Both the position numbers and the translations under genes were made by a program. A stretch of DNA of 64,000 nucleotides from Poa pratensis (Eukaryota > Streptophyta > Magnoliopsida > Poales > Poaceae): assembly GCA_947311845.1 (NCBI GenBank), contig CAMZMU010000027.1:44604853-44668852 (forward strand), read 5' to 3'. Shown here piece after piece: positions 57,244 to 64,000 of this stretch. Position 1 is the stretch's first letter. The number at the start of each line of letters is the position of its first letter. Below the pieces are notes generated by a model. That model was given only the letters and a program-made list of their open reading frames with translations, made no database searches and was not told the origin of the DNA.

Positions 57244-60200
57244 CTATATATAGAATAATGTGTCACGCAAAATAAGCATGGCTGTTTGAATTAGAGAAGA
57301 AGAAATAAAGTATGCGTGCATATCTATATATTCTGGAATCATTAAACGGGAAAGAAACATACATATGTACCGTGCAGGTTCTTCATTCCTCCTCCTCAGC
57401 CTCGGAGCGAACATCTTCGGAAGTATGAAATAATAAACGTCAGTCAGACATGCATGCATAAAAGCGTACCTCAGGGAAAAGAAATTAGCATCATGGTTGG
57501 TAATCGCGTACCTCCTGATGTCAAAGTTGGGACGGTTAGGATGGGCGCGGAGTGCGTTCTCCAGCGCAGCCTCCGCTTGCTTGGCTTCCTCGACCTTCGC
57601 TCCATAATGCCAGAATATAACAGTGACATTCCGAAGGGACGGCAGGTTCCCCATTCCCAGGTCAGAACAATCCAAACCATCGCAAACTGCTTCCTCGTTT
57701 ATGACCCGCACTGGTATACAGATATAGAGCTGAAATATTTCAGCCCTGGGCATAGCTCCCGGCTGGAACACGATTTGGCCAGGTGACGGGGAAAACAAAA
57801 AGAATTGTGTTAGACAACGGAACCCATCAGCGCCGACGAGTAGTAGCCCGCTCCAGCGGTGGCTCCGAAAGGCGAGTGTACGAAGAGCCGGTAACTTTCC
57901 AAGGCTGTCCAGATCTTCCTGTCCCGCTTCCTCGAAAACAATATCTAAGATGGAGAGTTGCGACAGATGCGAGGGATCCCTCCTTATCCATGCTGGCAGT
58001 GTAGAGAATCTGGTATGGTATCCGGTTGTGACAAATTTCTGGAGACTTCGGGGCGCGTCCAACGTTCCCCCAAAAGATCCATTGATTCCACACCCTCACT
58101 ACCGTAAAGAATTTGTAAACTTTGGATGTTGGACAGCTTACCTAGCGACTCCACAAAAGCTTCCTCCAGATCAAAGCTCCAATTATCAAACTCAATACCG
58201 AGCTCCCTCAATCTTTCCATGCCACCGAGCTCTTTCACGATGCTTAGGGAGTCACAACGGATCATGCGCAAAACTTCCATGGATGCCAGGTTTCCCAGCC
58301 CATCTGGAATCCTCTCGGAGTCAATATAAATAAGTAGGCACATCAATCTTCCCAGGTTAATAACAGTCGATGGCAGTTCCACATCACCATTTCCACTCAA
58401 ATCAAGCACCTGCAAAAACTTCAACTTTCCAACTTCTTCCGGGACCTTGCAAATTCCTGTTTTGGCTAGACCTAGGTACCTCAGGTGCAATATACTCCCC
58501 AAGTCCCGAAGGTTTAGATGACTATGGTCACCAAGACCACATCCAGTCAAATCCAATACACGTAAAACAACAAAGCTCGAGAAAGACGGCATTAGATCAA
58601 TACCAGGTTTAAATGCAGCAATGGACCTCACTTGGAACATACTCGCAGATTTGAGGGGTGTGGCTTGGACTTCTCCTTTTCTAGCATTCTGTAGGGACAG
58701 CCTGCGGACATTGCTCTGAGAAGACATGCTATCACCAGTACCATTCAATACAGTAACAAAGTTGTCCTCGCTTGACAAGGAAGAAATTAGATCTAGAACC
58801 ATATCGTGTACTCGGCAAGCTACTATATAACCTGTGCATCATAATATACCGGCATGATCATATTTCTATTCACGAGCTCATTGAAATAAGTTTCTCCGGT
58901 CTCAAAAAGACTGGTTTTTCCCATTTCAGATTGGACAAAACTTTCCGCAATCCACATCCATATCAGCCGATCCTTTCTAATCTCGTGATCCTCCGGAAAC
59001 ATGCTTAGATATAATAAGCATGTCTTCAGATGCGAAGGAAGATCATAATAACTAAACGATAGTATCCTCATCATCTCCTCTACACTTGGGTCTTCTTTAA
59101 GCCCACGACCAATAGATTCAAGCAAAGCATGCCATTCATCTACAGGTTTTACCCGTTGATCTCTAGCCAAAAGACTAGCTATAGTAATGATGGCTAACGG
59201 CACTCCACCGCATTTCTTCAATATATCTATGGACACTTCCTCAAATTCAGGGGGACATCCACTCTCGTGAGAAAAGATCCTCTTATAGAAGAGCCTTTTG
59301 GAATCATCGTCACTCAGAGGTTTCATTTGATAAACAAAACCATTAATAGACGAGCAACATAGTTTAGCCACATTGGCATTACGAGTTGTCGTGATTAGCC
59401 GACTGTAGAAATTGTTGCTCCTAGAGAAAGCCCAGTTGATAACTCTCCACAATTTTTCATCCCATATATCATCAATTACGATGAGGTACCTATATCAATT
59501 ATGAGATCATTATTGGATTGCACAATTACAATAACAATAATTACCAAGGTAAGCTAGTTGCCATCATTAAGTAAATGGCAGGTGATATGTAGGTACCTCT
59601 TCTTCCCGAGGCTTTCCCGGAGTTTATCGATGAGCTGTCTTTCATCCAACATGGTAAAATGACTTTCATACATGTCAAGATCAAGAAGGATGTCCATGAG
59701 AACCTTCTTCCCGTCAGCATTTCGACCAACAGGAACAAAAGCCCTACAATCAAAATCTTCTTTGATCTTGTCATATACTGTTTTAACAAGAGTGGTCTTA
59801 CCCAACCCTCCAAACCCGACAACGGAGACAATCCTCAACTTGTTTTTGGTCTCGTCGTCTCCCTCTGAGAGAAACTTCATTAGCTCTTGATCTCTTGAAC
59901 CAGAAATGCCCACAAGATCTGTGATTTCCTTGTACATAGCTCCAAGGCGAGGATCGATTGTCGTCACGGCTGCAGGCATAGCAACAATATTATCAACAGT
60001 GTACCTTTCATGCCTGTTAGCGACCTCTTGGAGTTTCTTATTGATGTCCTCAATCGCGCCGGCGATCTCATGGCGAGCCTTCCCTTTACTGAACAAGCCG
60101 GCCATCTTCTCCGTGAGCCGTTTGAGCTTGTTGGACTTGGTGGCGATCTCAGACTCATCATCGACACGCACCAAGAACTTGTCGACGACGTCCTCCATGT

Positions 60201-60423
60201 CGAAGGAGAGCTCCCTCACCTCCCCTGCCCAGAGCTTGACCTGCTCGTCGAGCTGGTCCCGCGGCACCTCCGCCACCTTGCGGAGGGCAGCGTGCATGCT
60301 CTTCATCTCCTTCTCGAGGGACTTGACGCCTTCCTTGACGCTCTTCGGCAGCTTGTACTCATCGCTGAGGAGCTCGACCAGCTTGGGGACCAGGGCACCC
60401 ATGGCGCCCGTCGCCAGATCCAT
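57244..60423 (-). pseudogene. CC-NBS-LRR disease-resistance-type gene with two frameshifts
   Basis: Start ATG 60423; exon 1 60423-59597, intron 59490-59596 (GT-AG, between RNBS-A and kinase-2), exon 2 from 59489. Coiled-coil (Rx-N type) residues 1-150 with DMEDVVDKFLVRVDD; P-loop GFGGLGKTTL near residue 205; kinase-2 YLIVIDDIW; RNBS-B SRLITTTRNANVAKL; GLPL-type CGGVPLAI; MHD-type RVHDMVLD; then LRRs (LRVLDLTGCGLGD, LRYLGLAKTGICKVPEEVG, LQVLDLSGNGDVELPSTVI). A base is missing near 58834 (DAQ ... ACRVHD) and another near 58066 (MDLLGE ... APRSLQKFVTTGY), each moving the sense to another frame; without them exon 2 would continue to about 57400-57244. Such proteins act as intracellular immune receptors. 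As read, translation stops just before the MHD motif, leaving a CC-NBS product. Confidence 0.88.
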
Positions 60424-61914
60424 GGCTTCTTCTCTCGGTCACCCTCTCAATTATTTGCTTCGATGTGTGGTCGACAAGCGTTGCTGTACCCTCTCAATTA
60501 TATGCTTGTACTATACATAGCAGTAGTGGTAATCATCATGATGCCGGCCAACTTGCTAACTAAAGACATGATGCTCTCGTCGAATATATTCGGAGTACTC
60601 CATTATTTAGACAAAGACATGGTAGCCTCTTTATCGAATAATAAAAGACCAACGCTTGCTCACACTCCATTATTAAAGGGCTCCACCACATGACTAGTAG
60701 TCCATTATGATACTGCTACGATTGGCCCATCTCGGTGGAGAGCATCTGGCTGCGTACCAGCGTGTGGGTTAGCTACCAGGGAAACTTGTGCACTTTTTGG
60801 ATAAAGGTCGTTTCATTTAACTCATAAGTTAGCATCAAACTGATACAATTTGTATGGTCTCACAGCCGGTCTATATTGTTAGGATGTACATAGCCAAAAA
60901 AAAAAAAACTAACTAACTAACACTAGTCCTCTCTAATGAACAGGCCAATCCTAGGTAGGTGGAGAACTCATTTGGATACCTTTTTCATGTCTTGAGCGCA
61001 TCCAAGTTGTCCTATGTAGAGGTCTGAGGGTCATGACTTTGCTGGCCTAGAGATGGAAACAACTGGTTTACCAAGTTTTACTCCGGACCTCTGTCTAATT
61101 TCACTTTGGATTTCACTGTCTTGTTCAGTGTTCCTTTCTGAGGCCGTGCCTCGGCATTCTGAACTCTAGATTGAGCAAGTCAGACGCTAAATTGCAGCAC
61201 AAATTTTCCAGTGACTTCTTCAATTGAAATAAATGGGCCGTCAGAGCGATGCTTCCTTTCATTTGATGGGCTAAGAGCATCTCTAGTGGAATGTGGGAAT
61301 TTGGAGGTGTATATCTCCATATACACCTTCCCCGTTTATACACCTCCCGCTTCAAGTTTTTTTTTTCGCATCACAAGTACAGGAACTAACAGAACTTCAG
61401 GCCATCGTGTGGACTTGTGGACTGGGTGGAGAGTACAGGACAGCTGCAGACGAGTAAACTAAGTGGTGGCAGAGATTACTGAACGCCAGCAAAGCATCAT
61501 CGAGATACTGAATAAGTGAACAGGCAAGCAGCTCCTACCGGCTCGGATTGCTCATGCCTGAAAGAGTGTATCATCTATAGAGGATTTGCTAACATAGTGC
61601 AGCATGGCTTATGAGATACAGTGCTTATGTCACTCAATGGAGGGTGACAACTGACAGCCCATCAGACCTAAATTGGTAGTGGGTTAGTGGGCACTGGGCT
61701 AGTGTGCTGACTGGTCCCCTTTGCAATCCTATTGAGATGTTTCAAGCAATTAACTTATAAGCAATGGGATGTCTGCCTGAACCAATCGCAATGGGTTAAC
61801 ATGGATTGAGGAAGAAAACTTTCACTGAATAGGGTCTAACTCATTTGATGAGCCGGCATGTAGTTCATGTTCAACTGTAAGAACACAAAAAGTTAATGCA
61901 TTGTTTTCAGTAAG
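60424..61914. other. Intergenic DNA upstream of the NLR gene
   Basis: Promoter-side sequence of the NLR and about 1.4 kb with no gene seen. A short 'agagcatctctagtggaa' motif near 61272, next to inverted 'aggtgtatatctccatatac' / 'acacctcccg' sequence, looks like a MITE terminus. Confidence 0.4.

Positions 61915-61953
<39 letters not shown>
61915..61953. repeat. (TA)n microsatellite at the left edge of element TA-3
   Basis: Long TA tract directly followed by 'cctctgctattctgcactcc', a variant of the TA-1/TA-2 terminus. Confidence 0.9.
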
Positions 61954-61956
<3 letters not shown>

Positions 61957-64000
61957 CTGCTATTCTGCACTCCCTTGTAGAATAAGTATTCTAGTCAACT
62001 TTCGGAACTTCCGTTTAAATAATAGTGAACTTCGGACGGAACACTTAGATTCGGTGAGTTTTTCTATCGTGATTTTCAAACCGTTTGTCGGATTAAAGCA
62101 AATGATACGCCGTTGGAAAGGTATGGAAAATGCGCACCTTTTTCACTTCTACGAGATTTTGAAATTAGTTACGGTTTTAAAATAATTTTAAATATACGAA
62201 ACACTGTTTTCACGTAGTTTTCCTCGTTTTCGTACTGTTTTGGACGCCATTTTTAAACCATTTGTCGGATTGAAGCAAATGATACGCCGTTGGAAAGATA
62301 TGGAAAAACCGCACCCTTTTCACTTCTACAAGATTTTGAAATTAGTTACGGTTGTAAAGTAATTTTAAATATACGAAACACTGATTTTCGCGTATTTTCA
62401 GCGTTTTCGTACTGTTTTGGACGCCATTTTCAAACCGTTTGTCGGATTGAAGCAAATGATACGCGGTTGGAAAGATATGGAAAAACCGCATCTTTACTAT
62501 CTCAGTTCAATTTTCGTAATTCATCACGGAATAAGAGCAGTTTGAAAAATTAGCAATTCTGTTTCTGAATATTTTATGTCCAGCGGACAGTATTTTTTAA
62601 ATTAATTTCAAACCGCTTATCGAAACGTAACAAATGATATTGCGTTCGAAAGATATTGACTATACGCAACTTTTTCGTATATAAATTGTTTCCAAATTCT
62701 TTATGGTTTTTGATTAATTTTAAAAATACGAAAAACAGTGAAACGAGATTACACGGGAACGATTCAAAATTGACTCGATTGTGGTGCTCGGACTGGGCGA
62801 GTCAGCGTGGGAGAGTGAAATTACACTCATATACTCGACAATTGAATGCGGCGGCGGTTGATTTGGACAAACGGAAATCATAATGACAATTTTAACGCGT
62901 AAGAATCCCGTCTTCGAAAAACAGAGTATATGAACTCCCTGAAATACGTGTAATGAACCTCTGTTTTATGCCTAAGTGAACTTCCGGAAACACCACTCGT
63001 AATTTTTTTATATTTCTTCTACAAAGTGAATGCCTGACGTGTGAACTTCCAATTAAATACGAGGTGAACTTTTCATATCGCCGTAAAATATGAAATGAAA
63101 TTTTGCAGTGTTAACTTCCGATTTTGATATGAGCTGAATTTCCGTGATTTGATATAGTGAAACTCGGTTTTTGTTATATTTTTCTAAAAATCAAACTCCG
63201 TGGTGAGAACTCCCGTTAAATACGATGTGAACTTCACATATCCTCGTATAATATGAAATGATTTTTTTTTGCAGTGCTAACTTCCGTTTTAATATGAGGT
63301 GAACTTCCGCGATTTGGTACTACGAACCTCTGTTTTTTGTTATATTTTTTTAAAAGCTAACTCCACGGTGTGAACTCCCGTTAAATACGATGAACTTCAC
63401 ATATAGTCGCATATATATGAAATAAACTTTTGCCTAATATGAGGTGAACTTTCGTAATTGAGACAGTGAACCTCTTTTTTTAGAAAAACATGATCTTTTT
63501 TTACTCAAGAATAAATTTTATTTTTATTGTTAGGAAAAAAGTGAACCTCGGATATAGAAGAATTGAACTCCCCTTTATTTTTCTTTTAATAAAAAAGTGA
63601 ATCTTCGACAGGAATGAAATGAATTCCTCTACGTGTAACGGCGAACCTCTTTCGGAAAATATGTACAATTTTTACTTCTGTTTCACAAAAAATGTGAACT
63701 TTAATTTCTCCATAATGGTTTTTATTTTTATTCTTTAGTTTTCCTGAACATTATTATACGTGAACTTCTAAAACTAATTATTCTCTGTTGACGGAGCACA
63801 GAGACTTGCACTTCTTATAAGTATTTGTACTTCCGAACACAGAAACAGAGCAGAGAATGGTTGTTAAAAAAGAGAGCAAATGATGTGAAAGAACGGAGAG
63901 CAAAGAGGGCTCATGTGCAGGGCGTTTGTTCTGGAAGTAGCAGGTGGCGCACATTTCCTAAAGCAAGTTATAAAATCAACATGATTTCACCATACCAAAA
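61954..64000. mobile_element. (TA)n-inserted element TA-3, left part
   Basis: Starts 'cctctgctattctgcactcc' then 'cttgtagaataagtattct', matching the TA-1 and TA-2 left ends, after a TA tract. It carries four copies of the motif 'gcaaatgatacgccgttgga' (about 62098, 62275, 62452, and a weaker one at 62630), units of about 177 bp, then a region rich in 'gtgaacttcc'. It runs off the right edge; no coding region seen. Confidence 0.6.

Noticed and set aside
58822..58840. A tiny intron between the NB-ARC part and the MHD motif
   Set aside because: The gap is only about a dozen bases (GTTATATAGTAG); a single missing base explains the frame change and keeps the expected residues.
59906..60693. Plus-strand frames of over 200 residues
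   Set aside because: Antisense shadows of the NLR first exon.

Overview
The window looks like nuclear DNA of a pooideae grass, most likely a Triticeae species (wheat, Aegilops, rye or barley group). The reasons are intron-containing plant genes with grass-type GC-rich 5' ends, Stowaway MITEs, a CACTA element with TNP2-type and TNPA-type genes, a Helitron, LINE-type retroposons and many foldback elements. The species cannot be fixed from the sequence alone. Most of the 64 kb is transposon-derived, with a few host genes between the repeats.

Left part (1-26.2 kb) is the gene-richer part. It begins with the 3' end of a pollen Ole e 1-like gene (+). A LINE remnant and a broken hypothetical gene follow. 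Next is a seven-exon SPA-type (SPA3/SPA4-like) photomorphogenesis repressor gene (minus, 4402-12331); its 3.3-kb second intron holds a complete non-autonomous Helitron with an exact 227-bp duplication inside. Then come a 1.4-kb retroposon, a NAM-associated-domain remnant, an RCC1-repeat protein gene (minus, 17955-20598) with a striking U12-type intron, a CASP-like 3A gene with a C-terminal frameshift (minus, 21303-23277), and a PPR pseudogene (minus) split by a hAT-type MITE with an exact 8-bp target duplication.

Middle part (26-54.3 kb) is mostly mobile DNA: foldback MITEs, a TIR element filled with a 'ggttccaaattt' repeat array, AT-rich DNA, and one host gene, a lachrymatory-factor-synthase-like SRPBCC protein (minus, 31330-31836). 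From 32.5 kb two TIR elements lie end to end, each starting in a (TA)n tract with the same ATTCTACAACC terminus; the first carries nested tandem arrays and a younger retroposon with 13-bp target duplications. A third element of this family starts at 61.95 kb and runs off the window. From 43.2 to 54.3 kb there is a decayed CACTA element on the plus strand: a TNP2-like transposase (many stops and frameshifts), a TNPA/Ulp1-like gene (broken), a palindromic tandem array, and a small open gene joining an RNase H1 N-terminal (viroplasmin-like) domain to a membrane helix. Its 3' terminus lies against the start codon of a 72-residue two-exon host-like gene.

Right part (54.3-64 kb) has a 2-oxoglutarate dioxygenase pseudogene (minus), a CC-NBS-LRR resistance-type gene broken by two single-base frameshifts (minus, 57244-60423), an intergenic stretch, and the start of the third (TA)n-inserted element.

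The host genes share no pathway and form an ordinary plant gene neighbourhood. The least expected signals are the (TA)n-targeting element family with its shared internal motif, the U12-type intron with an apparently non-AG 3' end, and the membrane-anchored RNase H1-N protein inside the CACTA element.
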